DNA of 64,000 bases, taken from contig NZ_JACYVI010000004.1 in NCBI RefSeq assembly GCF_014842265.1, positions 310,001 to 374,000 of the forward strand. Reading direction: 5' to 3'. This stretch comes from Pseudomonas sp. CFBP 13711. Lineage in GTDB: Bacteria > Pseudomonadota > Gammaproteobacteria > Pseudomonadales > Pseudomonadaceae. The position numbers and the translations under genes are program-made. Shown here one piece after another: positions 26,656-35,920 of the stretch. The notes under the pieces were generated by a model that made no database searches, was not told the origin of the DNA, and worked only from the letters and a program-made list of their open reading frames with translations. The number at the start of each line of letters is the position of its first letter. Within the stretch, counting starts at the first letter, position 1.

Positions 26656-27612
26656 ATGAATAGCCATACGCTGTGGTTGATCTGCCGGCGCTTAGGTGCC
26701 GGGGTCGTGACCCTGTTGATCGTGTCCATGGTCGTGTTCGCGATCACGGCCGTGCTGCCGGGCGACGCGGCGCAGCAATCCCTCGGCCAGTTCGCCACCC
26801 CTGAACAGGTGGCGGCACTGCGCCTGAAACTGGGACTCGATCAACCCGGCGTGTTGCGCTATCTGCACTGGTTGATGAGCCTGCTCACCGGCGACATGGG
26901 CCAGTCGGTGTCCAACGCGATGCCGGTGGGTGAATTGATGGCCGGCCGGGTGCCGAACACGCTGATGCTGGCGGCCGCCACGGCGCTGGTGTCGGTGCCG
27001 CTGGCGCTGATCCTCGGTATCGGTTCGGCCATGGGTCGGGGCGGGCGCATCGACAGCTGCCTGAGTTTCATCACCCTGGCGATGGTTGCAGTGCCGGAGT
27101 TTCTGGTGGCGACCCTGGCGGTGCTGATTTTCGCGGTCAACCTCGGTTGGCTGTCGGCGCTGTCCTACGCCACCGACATCACGTCACCGCTGCAATTTCT
27201 GCGCACCTACGCGCTGCCGGTGATGACCCTGTGCTGCGTGATCGTGGCGCAGATGGCGCGCATGACCCGTGCCGCCGTCATCGACCAGCTCGACAGCCCG
27301 TACGTGGAAATGGCCCGCCTCAAAGGCGTCAGCCCGATCCGCATCGTCCTGCGCCACGCGTTGCCCAACGCCATCGGGCCGATAGCCAACGCCATCGCCC
27401 TGAGCCTGTCGTACCTGCTCGGCGGGGTGGTGATCGTCGAGACCATCTTCAACTACCCCGGCATCGCCAGCCTGATGGTCGATGCCGTGACCAACCGCGA
27501 CATGGCCCTGGTGCAAGCCTGCACCATGCTGTTCTGCGCGGCCTATCTGGCGTTGGTGTTGCTTGCCGACCTCTGCGCCATCCTCTCCAACCCGAGGCTG
27601 AGAAACCAATGA
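26656..27612 (+). CDS. ABC transporter permease, DppB type
   Basis: A 318-residue inner-membrane permease with six predicted segments. The N-terminal signature LGLDQPGVLRYLHWL, and the EAA-loop MARLKGVSPIRIVLRHALPN near residue 217, mark it as the B-type subunit of peptide/nickel/opine importers. It lies 12 bases after the binding-protein gene and overlaps the next permease by ATGA. Confidence 0.93.
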   Translation: MNSHTLWLICRRLGAGVVTLLIVSMVVFAITAVLPGDAAQQSLGQFATPEQVAALRLKLGLDQPGVLRYLHWLMSLLTGDMGQSVSNAMPVGELMAGRVPNTLMLAAATALVSVPLALILGIGSAMGRGGRIDSCLSFITLAMVAVPEFLVATLAVLIFAVNLGWLSALSYATDITSPLQFLRTYALPVMTLCCVIVAQMARMTRAAVIDQLDSPYVEMARLKGVSPIRIVLRHALPNAIGPIANAIALSLSYLLGGVVIVETIFNYPGIASLMVDAVTNRDMALVQACTMLFCAAYLALVLLADLCAILSNPRLRNQ

Positions 27613-28484
27613 ACCCGCTCATTGCGAAATCCAGGCCTGCGTCTTCAGCCCTGGCACTGGCCAAGGTCTCCGGCAACCCGTCCTGGCTGGGATTGGTCGG
27701 TGCTGCCGTCTGCGTGATCTGGCTGCTGGTGGCGCTGTTCGGCCCGTGGCTGGCGCCGCACCCGGTCGGGGAAGTGATCTCCGACAACATCTTCGAAGGC
27801 TTCAGCCTGGCGCATCCCTTCGGCACCGATTACCTGGGCCGCGACATGCTCAGCCGAGTGCTGGTGGGCGCGCGCTTCACGGTCGGCCTGTCGCTGGTGG
27901 CGGCGCTGTTGGCCAGCTTCTTCGGCACCGGCTGCGCGCTGCTGTCAGTGGTTTCGCCCAAGTGGCTGGACGAAATCATCAGCCGGATCATGGACGCCTT
28001 CATTTCGATCCCCAGCAAAATGCTTGCGCTGATCATGGTCTCGGCCTTCGGCTCGTCGGTCACGCTGCTGATCTGCACGGCGGTCATCAGCTACATCCCC
28101 GGTTCGTTCCGGGTGGCCCGCAGCATGGCGGTCAATATCGAAGCGCTGGAGTACGTGCAAGTGGCGCGCACCCGGGGTGAAGGCAAGCTGTACGTGGCGT
28201 GCCGGGAAATCCTGCCGAACATGCTCAACCCGGTGCTCACCGACCTAGGCCTGCGTTTCGGCTACATCGTGCTGTTGCTCAGCGGCATGAGTTTTCTGGG
28301 CCTCGGCGTGCAACCGCCGGACGCCGACCTGGGTTCGCTGGTGCGGGAAAACATCGGCGGCCTCAATCAGGGCGCGATGGCGATCATTATTCCGGCGCTG
28401 GCCATCGGCACGCTGACCATCGGCGTCAATCTGCTGATCGACTACCTGTCATCGCGACGCGGTCGCCGCTCGGGAGGCCATTGA
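27609..28484 (+). CDS. ABC transporter permease, DppC type
   Basis: A 291-residue permease. Hallmarks of the C-type subunit are AHPFGTDYLGRDMLSRVLVG (about residues 68-87), the EAA loop EYVQVARTRGEGKLYVACRE with LPNMLNPVLTD, and GMSFLGLGVQPPDADLGSLV. It overlaps the B-type permease gene by ATGA and ends two bases before the ATPase gene's ATG, so the importer genes form one operon. Confidence 0.93.
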   Translation: MNPLIAKSRPASSALALAKVSGNPSWLGLVGAAVCVIWLLVALFGPWLAPHPVGEVISDNIFEGFSLAHPFGTDYLGRDMLSRVLVGARFTVGLSLVAALLASFFGTGCALLSVVSPKWLDEIISRIMDAFISIPSKMLALIMVSAFGSSVTLLICTAVISYIPGSFRVARSMAVNIEALEYVQVARTRGEGKLYVACREILPNMLNPVLTDLGLRFGYIVLLLSGMSFLGLGVQPPDADLGSLVRENIGGLNQGAMAIIIPALAIGTLTIGVNLLIDYLSSRRGRRSGGH

Positions 28485-28485
28485 T

Positions 28486-30327
28486 ATGACCCAGTTGATT
28501 CGCGTCGAAGACTTGCGCGTGGTGGCCGGTGATCCGGGCAGCGAAGTGGAGATCGTCAAGGGCGTGAGTTTTGCCCTGGAGAAGGGCGAAGTGCTGGCGC
28601 TGATCGGCGAGTCCGGCTCCGGCAAAACCACGATTGCCCTGGCCTTGCTCGGTTATGCGCGACGGGGCTGCCGATTGTCCGGTGGCGTGGTGCAGGTCGG
28701 CGAACACGACATGCTCGCCCTCAGCGAAAAAGAGTTGCAGGGCCTGCGCGGCAATCGCGTCTCGTACATTGCCCAGAGCGCGGCTGCTGCCTTTAATCCG
28801 GCGAAAAAACTCCTCGACCAAGTGGTGGAAGGGCCGTTAATCCACGGCCTCGGCACCCGCGCCGAACTGGAAGCCAAGGCCATCGGCCTGTTCCGCGACC
28901 TGGCCCTGCCAAACCCGGAACGCATTGGCCGCCGCTACCCGCACCAGGTTTCCGGCGGGCAACTGCAACGGGTGATGGCCGCCATGGCGCTGATCAGCGA
29001 CCCGCTGCTGGTGGTGCTCGACGAGCCGACCACCGCGCTGGACGTCACCACCCAGATCGACGTGCTGCGGGCGTTCAAGCGCGTGGTGCGAGAACGCGGC
29101 GCGACGGCGGTTTACGTGTCCCACGACCTGGCCGTGGTCGCGCAAATGGCCGACCAGATTGTCGTGCTCAACGGCGGGCAGATTCTCGAACAAAGCGCTA
29201 CCGCGCCGCTGCTCAAGGCACCGGCCCACGACTACACCCGCAGCCTGCTGGCGGCTGCGCGCCCCGACACGCGCATTCGTCCGCCGTGTGGCGTTGCTGA
29301 AGAAAGCCCACTGCTGACCATCACCGGCCTGACCGCCGGCTACGGCAACAAAAACCTGCAGGGCATGCCGGCGATTCGCGTGCTGGAAGACATCGACCTG
29401 ACCGTGCGACGTGGCCAGGCCATCGGCGTGATCGGTGAGTCGGGCTCGGGCAAATCCACCCTGGCAAGGGTCGTGGCGGGGCTGCTGACCCCGGCCCTCG
29501 GCGGCCTGACCTTCGACGGCCAGCCGTTGGGCGGCAGCCTGTCCGAGCGCACGCCGGAGCAGTTTCGCCGGATTCAGATGGTTTTCCAGAACGCCGACAC
29601 CGCGCTCAACCCGATGCACAGCGTGGCGACCATCCTCAGCCGTCCGCTGAAAATGTATTTCGGTCTCAAGGGCGCGGCGTTGCAGGCGCGCATCGGCGAG
29701 CTGCTCGACCTGGTGCGCCTGCCCCGGGACATGGCCGACCGCCGTCCCAATGAACTGTCGGGCGGCCAGAAGCAGCGGGTCAATCTGGCCCGGGCATTGG
29801 CTGCCAAGCCCGACCTGATTCTCTGCGATGAAGTCACCTCGGCCCTCGACACCGTGGTCGGCGCGGCGATCCTCGAACTGCTCCGCGACCTGCGTCAGCA
29901 ACTGGGCGTGTCCTACCTGTTCATCAGCCACGACATTTCCACCGTGCGCGCGCTGTGCGACGACATCGTGGTGATGTACAGCGGCCACAAAGTCCACGCC
30001 GGCCGCCGCGAATCCTTTGCCGAAGCGCCGTACCACCCGTACACCGACCTGTTGATCCATTCGGTGCCGGAACTGCGTCAAGGCTGGCTGGAAACCTGCG
30101 GCGCCACCAGCGGCGAGCTGCCGCCGATCGGCGATCGGGCCAACCTGCCGGAGCTGTGCACCTTCCTCAATCGCTGCCCGATGCGCATCGACGGCCTGTG
30201 CAACCGCACCGCGCCGAACCGCCGCACCCTGAACAACGGCAGTGAAATTCTGTGCCACCGCGACGCCGCCGATCTGCTGGCGACCCAGCGCGGCGTCACC
30301 CCCACAAGCTTTGGAGCGTATGCATGA
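28486..30327 (+). CDS. ABC transporter ATP-binding protein, fused DppD-DppF (GsiA-like)
   Basis: A 613-residue protein with two complete ATPase domains. The first has Walker [10 protein letters not shown] (about residues 44-52), signature [12 protein letters not shown] and Walker [14 protein letters not shown]. The second, after about residue 280, has [23 protein letters not shown] and [12 protein letters not shown]. An oligopeptide/dipeptide C-terminal extension with cysteines ([11 protein letters not shown]) is present. It energises the importer encoded just upstream, and its end overlaps the 2Fe-2S subunit gene by ATGA, linking transport and catabolism in one transcript. Confidence 0.94.
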   Translation: MTQLIRVEDLRVVAGDPGSEVEIVKGVSFALEKGEVLALIGESGSGKTTIALALLGYARRGCRLSGGVVQVGEHDMLALSEKELQGLRGNRVSYIAQSAAAAFNPAKKLLDQVVEGPLIHGLGTRAELEAKAIGLFRDLALPNPERIGRRYPHQVSGGQLQRVMAAMALISDPLLVVLDEPTTALDVTTQIDVLRAFKRVVRERGATAVYVSHDLAVVAQMADQIVVLNGGQILEQSATAPLLKAPAHDYTRSLLAAARPDTRIRPPCGVAEESPLLTITGLTAGYGNKNLQGMPAIRVLEDIDLTVRRGQAIGVIGESGSGKSTLARVVAGLLTPALGGLTFDGQPLGGSLSERTPEQFRRIQMVFQNADTALNPMHSVATILSRPLKMYFGLKGAALQARIGELLDLVRLPRDMADRRPNELSGGQKQRVNLARALAAKPDLILCDEVTSALDTVVGAAILELLRDLRQQLGVSYLFISHDISTVRALCDDIVVMYSGHKVHAGRRESFAEAPYHPYTDLLIHSVPELRQGWLETCGATSGELPPIGDRANLPELCTFLNRCPMRIDGLCNRTAPNRRTLNNGSEILCHRDAADLLATQRGVTPTSFGAYA

Positions 30328-30632
30328 AAGGGCGTTTTGTGAGGCTGGCCGAACAGGGCCGGCCGACGGTCAAGCTGACCGTGGATGGCGCGCCGGTCGA
30401 CGCATTGCAGGGCGACACGCTGATGGTGGCGTTGCTGACCCAGGGCACCGCGCTGCGCCAGTCGGAATTCGACAGCGGCCGCCGCGCCGGTTTCTGCCTG
30501 ATGGGCGCGTGCCAGGATTGCTGGGTCTGGACCCGTGGCGGCGAACGCCTGCGCGCCTGCTCCAACGAAGTCCGCGACGGGCTGGACATCGTCACCACAC
30601 AACCGGAGGCGACATGGCCACTGCACAGCTGA
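30324..30632 (+). CDS. 2Fe-2S ferredoxin-like subunit (HcnA / D-hydroxyproline dehydrogenase gamma type)
   Basis: A 102-residue subunit with one plant-type [2Fe-2S] cluster: Cys58, Cys63, Cys66 (CLMGACQDC) and Cys79. Such small subunits occur with the HcnB/HcnC-type flavoproteins in hydrogen cyanide synthase, opine oxidases and D-hydroxyproline dehydrogenase. The order HcnA-like, HcnB-like, HcnC-like is preserved here. Its 3' end overlaps the next gene by 19 bases, and the GGAGG ribosome site of that gene lies inside this coding sequence. Confidence 0.9.
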   Translation: MKGRFVRLAEQGRPTVKLTVDGAPVDALQGDTLMVALLTQGTALRQSEFDSGRRAGFCLMGACQDCWVWTRGGERLRACSNEVRDGLDIVTTQPEATWPLHS

Positions 30633-32005
30633 GCACCCATCGCGTCGTCATCGTCGGCGCGGGACCGGCCGGCGTGCGCTGCGCCGAAACCCTGCTGGCG
30701 GCCGGCATCAAACCGATTCTGGTGGACGAAAACCGCCGCGACGGCGGGCAGATCTACCGCCGCCAGCCGGACGGATTCACCCGCGACTACAGCACTTTGT
30801 ATGGCAGCGAAGCCGACAAGGCCAAGGACCTGCACCAGACCTTCGACCGCATCCGTAGCGCCATCGATTACCGCCCGGATACCCTCGTGTGGAACCTCAC
30901 GCCGGGGCAGCTGTGCTGCGCCAATCAGGGCCGCCACACCACGCTGGACTATGACGCGCTGATCCTCTGCACCGGCGCCACCGACCGCTTGATGCCCATC
31001 GAAGGCTGGCAACTGGCGGGCACCTACAGCCTGGGCGGGGCGCAGATCGCGTTGAAGAATCAGGCGGTTTCCATCGGTCATCGCGTGGTCTTCATGGGCA
31101 GCGGGCCGTTGCTGTACCTGGTCGCCAGCCAGTACGTCAAAGCCGGCGCGACTGTGGCCGCGGTCCTCGATACCTCGCCCTTCAGCCTGCGGATCAAAGC
31201 CCTGCCCAAGCTGCTGGCGCGGCCGGGTCTGCTGTGGACCGGCATGAAACTGTTGGCGCAGTTGTATCAAGCCAAAGTGCCGGTGCATCTCGGCGTCAAG
31301 CCGTTAGAGGTGCTGGGCGATGCCGCCAATGGCGTGGCAGGCGTGCGTTTCACGACGGGCAGCGGCAAGGCCGTGACCGTGCAGGCCGATGCCGTGGCGC
31401 TGGGGTATCACTTGCGTCCGGAAACCCAGCTGGGTGATCTGGCCGGTTGCGCCATGGCCTTCGATGAAGCCTCCAGCCAATGGTGGCTGGCGACGGACGA
31501 GGCCGGTCGGACCTCGGTGAACGGCGTCTATGCCGCGGGCGACGGGGCGAAAATTCGCGGCGCCGATGCTGCCGAGCATGCCGGGCGGCGAGTGGCGTTG
31601 GCGCTGCTGGAAGACCTCAAACAGCCGTTCAATGCCGGGCTGCGCGATGAACAGCAACAGGCGCTGGCGGTGATGGACCAGTTTCGTCTGGGCCTGGCCG
31701 AAGCGTTTCCCTGGGCTGCTGAACAGGCCAAGGCCTTGCCCGACAGCGCCATCGTCTGCCGCTGCGAGATGATCACGGCGGGCGAATTGCGCCGCACGGT
31801 CAACGAGAAGGGCGCTTGCGAAGTCAACCGCGCCAAGGCTTTCAGCCGGGTCGGCATGGGCCGCTGCCAAGGGCGTTATTGCTCGCAAGCGGGTGCCGAA
31901 GTGATCGCCGCAGAAGCCGGCGTGCAGGTGCAGGAAGTCGGTCGCCAGCGCGGGCAGGCGCCGGTCAAACCCTTGTCGATGCTCATTGAGGAGGTGTCGC
32001 CATGA
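30614..32005 (+). CDS. FAD/NAD(P)-binding oxidoreductase with BFD-type 2Fe-2S domain (HcnB / opine oxidase A type)
   Basis: A 463-residue flavoprotein. The N-terminal FAD site is VVIVGAGPAGVRCAE (residues 11-25); a second dinucleotide fold begins VVFMGSGPLLYL (about 158). A C-terminal BFD-like cluster domain has Cys382, Cys384, Cys418 and Cys423 (VCRCEM and GRCQGRYC). This layout is that of the alpha subunit of D-hydroxyproline dehydrogenase, octopine/nopaline oxidase subunit A and HcnB. The context (peptide/opine importer upstream, DAO subunit downstream) favours an amine or opine dehydrogenase, not cyanide synthesis. Confidence 0.9.
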   Translation: MATAQLSTHRVVIVGAGPAGVRCAETLLAAGIKPILVDENRRDGGQIYRRQPDGFTRDYSTLYGSEADKAKDLHQTFDRIRSAIDYRPDTLVWNLTPGQLCCANQGRHTTLDYDALILCTGATDRLMPIEGWQLAGTYSLGGAQIALKNQAVSIGHRVVFMGSGPLLYLVASQYVKAGATVAAVLDTSPFSLRIKALPKLLARPGLLWTGMKLLAQLYQAKVPVHLGVKPLEVLGDAANGVAGVRFTTGSGKAVTVQADAVALGYHLRPETQLGDLAGCAMAFDEASSQWWLATDEAGRTSVNGVYAAGDGAKIRGADAAEHAGRRVALALLEDLKQPFNAGLRDEQQQALAVMDQFRLGLAEAFPWAAEQAKALPDSAIVCRCEMITAGELRRTVNEKGACEVNRAKAFSRVGMGRCQGRYCSQAGAEVIAAEAGVQVQEVGRQRGQAPVKPLSMLIEEVSP

Positions 32006-33156
32006 GCGTGCAAAAAGCAGATGTGGTGATCGTCGGTGGCGGCGTGATGGGCTCAGCGACGGCGTTCTTTCTGCGTCAGCGCGGGCAGTCGGTGATCCTG
32101 CTGGAGCGCGACCAGGTCGGTCAGTACGCCAGCGGCGTCAACTTCGGCAACGTGCGCCGGCAAGGACGATTCCTCGGGCAACTGGCGCTGGCCAACCGCT
32201 CGTACGCGCTGTGGAAACGCCTGCCGGAACTGATCGACGATGATCTGGAATTCATCCCCACCGGGCACATGCGCGTGTGTTATCGCGAAGACGAAATCGC
32301 CGAGCTGGAGGCCTATGCCGCCGCCCCGGAGGCCGAGCAGCTGGACCTGAAAATCTACCGGGGCGCCGAGCTGCATCAGCGCTTTGGTTTTCTCGGCGCG
32401 GACGTCAAAGGCGGCTCGTACGCCCCTCACGACGGCCACGCCAACCCGCGCCTTGCCGCGCCGGCCTTTGCCCGCGCCGCGCGGCGCCTGGGGGCGCAGA
32501 TTGAAGAGCGCACGGAAGTGGCCGAGGTCCAGAAGGTCGGCGGTGATTTTCACGTCACCACCACCGACGGCCGTCAGTTCCACGCCGCGCAGCTGTTGAT
32601 CACCGCCGGCGCCTGGGGCCAGAAACTCTCGGCGCAGTTCGGGGAACCGGTGCCGCTGGACACCCACGGCCCGCAGATGGCGGTCACGGAACCGGTGCCC
32701 TACGCCTTGCCGACGGTGATCGGCGTGTACACCAAGATCGCCGAAGAGGTGATTTATTTCCGCCAGATTCCCCGGGGCAACATCGTCATCGGGGGCGGCT
32801 TTCGCAGCAAACCGGACATGCTCAACCGTCGCGCCGCTGTCGAACCGCGCAGCATCCTCAATCAGGCCGAGCAGATGCGCCGGCTGCTGCCGGGCGTCGG
32901 CAATCTGAACATCATCCGCGTGTGGAGCGGCATTGAAGGCTACCTGCCGGACTCGCTGCCGATCATGGGCCCCAGCGGCACTGTCGACGGGCTGTTCTAC
33001 GCCTTCGGCTTCTGCGGCCACGGCTTTCAGCTCGGCCCCGGCGTCGGTGACGTGATGGCCGAACTGCTCGATACCGGTCGCACCACGACCCCGATCGAGG
33101 CATTCTCCATCACGCGTTTTGCCCATCCCGCCGTGCAACGGAGCCACGCCTCATGA
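32002..33156 (+). CDS. FAD-dependent oxidoreductase (HcnC / D-hydroxyproline dehydrogenase beta type)
   Basis: A 384-residue DAO-family flavoprotein, expected to be the catalytic subunit of the three-part dehydrogenase. FAD motifs are VVIVGGGVMGSATAFFL (residues about 8-24) and LLERDQVGQYASG; FCGHGFQLGPGVGDVMAEL lies near the C-terminus. It is strikingly close to the product of 14622-15803, with long identical blocks such as DDDLEFIP.GHMRVCYREDE, so one gene arose by recent duplication or transfer. It overlaps its neighbours by ATGA junctions on both sides. Confidence 0.92.
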   Translation: MSVQKADVVIVGGGVMGSATAFFLRQRGQSVILLERDQVGQYASGVNFGNVRRQGRFLGQLALANRSYALWKRLPELIDDDLEFIPTGHMRVCYREDEIAELEAYAAAPEAEQLDLKIYRGAELHQRFGFLGADVKGGSYAPHDGHANPRLAAPAFARAARRLGAQIEERTEVAEVQKVGGDFHVTTTDGRQFHAAQLLITAGAWGQKLSAQFGEPVPLDTHGPQMAVTEPVPYALPTVIGVYTKIAEEVIYFRQIPRGNIVIGGGFRSKPDMLNRRAAVEPRSILNQAEQMRRLLPGVGNLNIIRVWSGIEGYLPDSLPIMGPSGTVDGLFYAFGFCGHGFQLGPGVGDVMAELLDTGRTTTPIEAFSITRFAHPAVQRSHAS

Positions 33157-34322
33157 AACCCCGCGTTCTCGAGATTCTGAAACGGCTGATGGCCTTCGAA
33201 ACCGTGTCGTCGGAGTCCAACATGGCCCTGATCGATTACGTCCGCGACCTGCTGCTGACCAAGGGCATCGAGTCGCTGATCGTCAAGGACGAGAGTGGCA
33301 AGAAGGCCAACCTGTTTGCCAGCACCGGTCCCAAAAACCAGCCCGGCGTGTTGCTGTCCGGGCATACCGACGTGGTGCCGGCGGCGGGGCAGGCGTGGAC
33401 CTTTCCGGCCTTCGCCGCCACCGTGCAGGACGGGCGCATCTATGGCCGTGGCAGCTGCGACATGAAGGGCTTCATCGCCCTGGCCATCGACGCCATGCTC
33501 GACGCGGCAGAGCACTCACTCACACGCCCCCTCAACCGCCCGCTGCAACTGGCCCTGTCCCATGACGAGGAGATCGGTTGCGTCGGCGTGCGGCGCTTGC
33601 TCGACGTGCTGCACCTGGCGCCGGTGCGGCCATTCCTCTGCGTTATTGGCGAGCCCACCAACATGCAGTTCGTGCTGGGCCACAAGGGCAAGGGCTCCTA
33701 CCGGACCTATTGCCGGGGTCAGGAGGCTCATTCGTCCCTTGCGCCGCGCTCGGTCAACGCCATTCACGTGGCTTGCGACTTCATCGCCTCCCTGCGGGAG
33801 AGCCAGCAGCATCTGCAACAGCACGGCGCTCAGGACACCGACTACGACGTGCCTTACAGCACCGTGCACGTCGGCCAGATCAGCGGCGGCAAGGCGCTGA
33901 ACATTGTGCCGAACCTGTGCACCCTGGATTTCGAGGTGCGCAGCCTGCCGGCGGACAATCTGGATCAGTTCATCGAGCAGATGCGCGACCGTGCCGAAGT
34001 GATCGTGCGCGAGGCGCAAAAGCTCTCCAGCGTGGCGGCCATCGAGATCGAAACCATCAACGTCTACCCCGGCCTCGACACCCACCCGACGGTCGAAGCG
34101 GTGAGCTTTCTCAAGCAGTTCGCTGCGCCGGACACCGGTATGACCAAAGTTTCGTTCGGCACCGAAGGCGGTCTGTTCAAGCAGCGTTTGGACGTGCCGG
34201 TGGTGGTGTGCGGCCCCGGTTCCATCGAGCAGGCGCACAAGCCCGACGAGTTTATCGAGGTCAGCCAGATGGACGCCGGCGAGCGCTTTCTGCAGGGATT
34301 ACTGGGCTCGTTGAAGGCGTAG
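33153..34322 (+). CDS. argE: M20 family peptidase, acetylornithine deacetylase-like
   Basis: A 389-residue dinuclear zinc amidohydrolase like ArgE, which removes acetyl groups from N2-acetylornithine. Metal ligands are in LLSGHTDVVPAAG (about residues 65-78), GRGSCDMKGF (about 102-111), the catalytic Glu pair in SHDEEIGCVG, and GEPTN. Here it is embedded in a catabolic operon and not in the arginine pathway, so it more likely deacylates the importer's substrate or a product (inference). Start overlaps the oxidase gene by ATGA. Confidence 0.85.
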   Translation: MKPRVLEILKRLMAFETVSSESNMALIDYVRDLLLTKGIESLIVKDESGKKANLFASTGPKNQPGVLLSGHTDVVPAAGQAWTFPAFAATVQDGRIYGRGSCDMKGFIALAIDAMLDAAEHSLTRPLNRPLQLALSHDEEIGCVGVRRLLDVLHLAPVRPFLCVIGEPTNMQFVLGHKGKGSYRTYCRGQEAHSSLAPRSVNAIHVACDFIASLRESQQHLQQHGAQDTDYDVPYSTVHVGQISGGKALNIVPNLCTLDFEVRSLPADNLDQFIEQMRDRAEVIVREAQKLSSVAAIEIETINVYPGLDTHPTVEAVSFLKQFAAPDTGMTKVSFGTEGGLFKQRLDVPVVVCGPGSIEQAHKPDEFIEVSQMDAGERFLQGLLGSLKA

Positions 34323-34439
34323 CAGAGCCTGCCGTCCTGACGTGAATTTCAGCACGCCGCGCTGGTTTGAAGGCGCTTTCGGCATCCTCGTCCGAGCCAG
34401 ATCCCTAGACTGGAATCTGTCTCGGATCAGGACTCGACC

Positions 34440-35900
34440 ATGCTCAAGAATCGCTTGCAAGACCCCGGCCTGCTGGCTGAACGCGCCTACGTCAACGGCC
34501 AGTGGATCGCTGCTGACAGTGGCGCCACCCTGGACGTCCGCGACCCCGCCAGCGGCGATCTGCTGGCGCAGGTCCCGGCCATGGACGCGGTCGACACCCG
34601 CCGCGCCATCGAAGCCGCCGAGCAGGCCTGGCCGGCCTGGCGCGCGCGCCCGGCGGCAGAACGCGCGGGGCTGCTGGAGCGCTGGTTTCAGGCGATGATC
34701 GACAACCTCGATGACCTCGCGCTGATCATGACCTGCGAGCAGGGCAAGCCGCTGAACGAGGCCAAGGGCGAAATCCGCTACGGCGCCGGCTTCGTCAAAT
34801 GGTTCGCCGAAGAAGCGCGCCGGGTCTACGGCGAAACCATGCCGGCGCCCACTGGCGACCGCCGCCTGCTGACCCTCAAGCAACCCGTGGGCGTCTGCGC
34901 CGCGATCACCCCGTGGAATTTCCCCAACGCGATGATCACCCGCAAATGCGCGCCGGCCCTGGCCGCCGGCTGCCCGATCATCGTCAAACCGTCGGAACTC
35001 ACGCCGCTGTCGGCCCTCGCCCTGGCAGTGCTGGCCGAACGCGTCGGTATTCCGGCCGGCGTGTTCAACGTCATCACCGGGATGCCCGCGGGCATCGGCG
35101 AAGAACTCACCGGCAACCCGGCGGTGCGCAAGATTTCCTTCACCGGCTCCACCGCCGTCGGCCGCCTGCTGATGCGCCAGAGCGCCGAACACATCAAGCG
35201 CCTGAGCCTGGAACTGGGTGGCAACGCGCCGTTTGTGGTGTTCGATGACGCCGACCTGGAACAGGCCGTGGCCGGGGTGATGATCAGCAAATTTCGCAAC
35301 GCCGGGCAAACCTGCGTGTGCGCCAACCGCATTCTGGTGCAGGCGGGTATCTACGACCGCTTCGCCGCGCGGCTGGTGGAGGAGGTCGGCAAACTCAAGG
35401 TCGGCAACGGCCTGGACGAGGGCGTGACCATCGGCCCGCTGATCAACCCGGCGGCGGTGAGCAAAGTGGCCCGGCACATCGACGATGCCCTGAGCCAGGG
35501 CGCGAAACTGCTCTGCGGCGGGATTCCATCCGGCGACAGCCCGTTCGTGCAACCCACCGTGCTGGCTGACGCCCACTCTGGCATGTTGCTGGCGAACGAG
35601 GAAACCTTCGGCCCGGTGGCGCCGTTGATGCGCTTTACTGATGAGGCCGAGGCATTGGCGTTGGCCAACGCCACGCCGTTCGGTTTGGGCGCCTACTATT
35701 TCACCCAGGACCTGAAGCGCTCGTGGCGCTTTGGTGAGGCGCTGGAGTTCGGCATGGTCGGCCTCAACACCGGGATCATCTCGATGGAGGTCGCGCCCTT
35801 CGGCGGCATCAAACAATCGGGCCTCGGCCGCGAGGGCAGCAAGTACGGCCTGGACGAGTACCTTGAAGTCAAAGCCTTCCACATCGGCGGCTTGAACTGA
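34440..35900 (+). CDS. gabD: NAD(P)-dependent succinate-semialdehyde dehydrogenase-like enzyme
   Basis: A 486-residue aldehyde dehydrogenase of the GabD type. Asn160 in ITPWNFPNAM, Glu258 in SLELGGNAPF and the catalytic Cys292 in NAGQTCVCANR are in place, and the second Cys294, known for redox control in GabD, is also present. ATG 34440 follows an AGGA ribosome site. The 117-base gap to argE suggests a possible internal promoter. In this context it would oxidise the aldehyde from the amine oxidases to a dicarboxylate. Confidence 0.88.
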   Translation: MLKNRLQDPGLLAERAYVNGQWIAADSGATLDVRDPASGDLLAQVPAMDAVDTRRAIEAAEQAWPAWRARPAAERAGLLERWFQAMIDNLDDLALIMTCEQGKPLNEAKGEIRYGAGFVKWFAEEARRVYGETMPAPTGDRRLLTLKQPVGVCAAITPWNFPNAMITRKCAPALAAGCPIIVKPSELTPLSALALAVLAERVGIPAGVFNVITGMPAGIGEELTGNPAVRKISFTGSTAVGRLLMRQSAEHIKRLSLELGGNAPFVVFDDADLEQAVAGVMISKFRNAGQTCVCANRILVQAGIYDRFAARLVEEVGKLKVGNGLDEGVTIGPLINPAAVSKVARHIDDALSQGAKLLCGGIPSGDSPFVQPTVLADAHSGMLLANEETFGPVAPLMRFTDEAEALALANATPFGLGAYYFTQDLKRSWRFGEALEFGMVGLNTGIISMEVAPFGGIKQSGLGREGSKYGLDEYLEVKAFHIGGLN

Positions 35901-35920
35901 TTCATTGCAAGGGGCGCACC

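Noticed and set aside
30324..33156. Hydrogen cyanide synthase (hcnABC)
   Set aside because: The three subunits are homologous to HcnABC, but the importer, deacylase and dehydrogenases around them argue for an amine/opine dehydrogenase.
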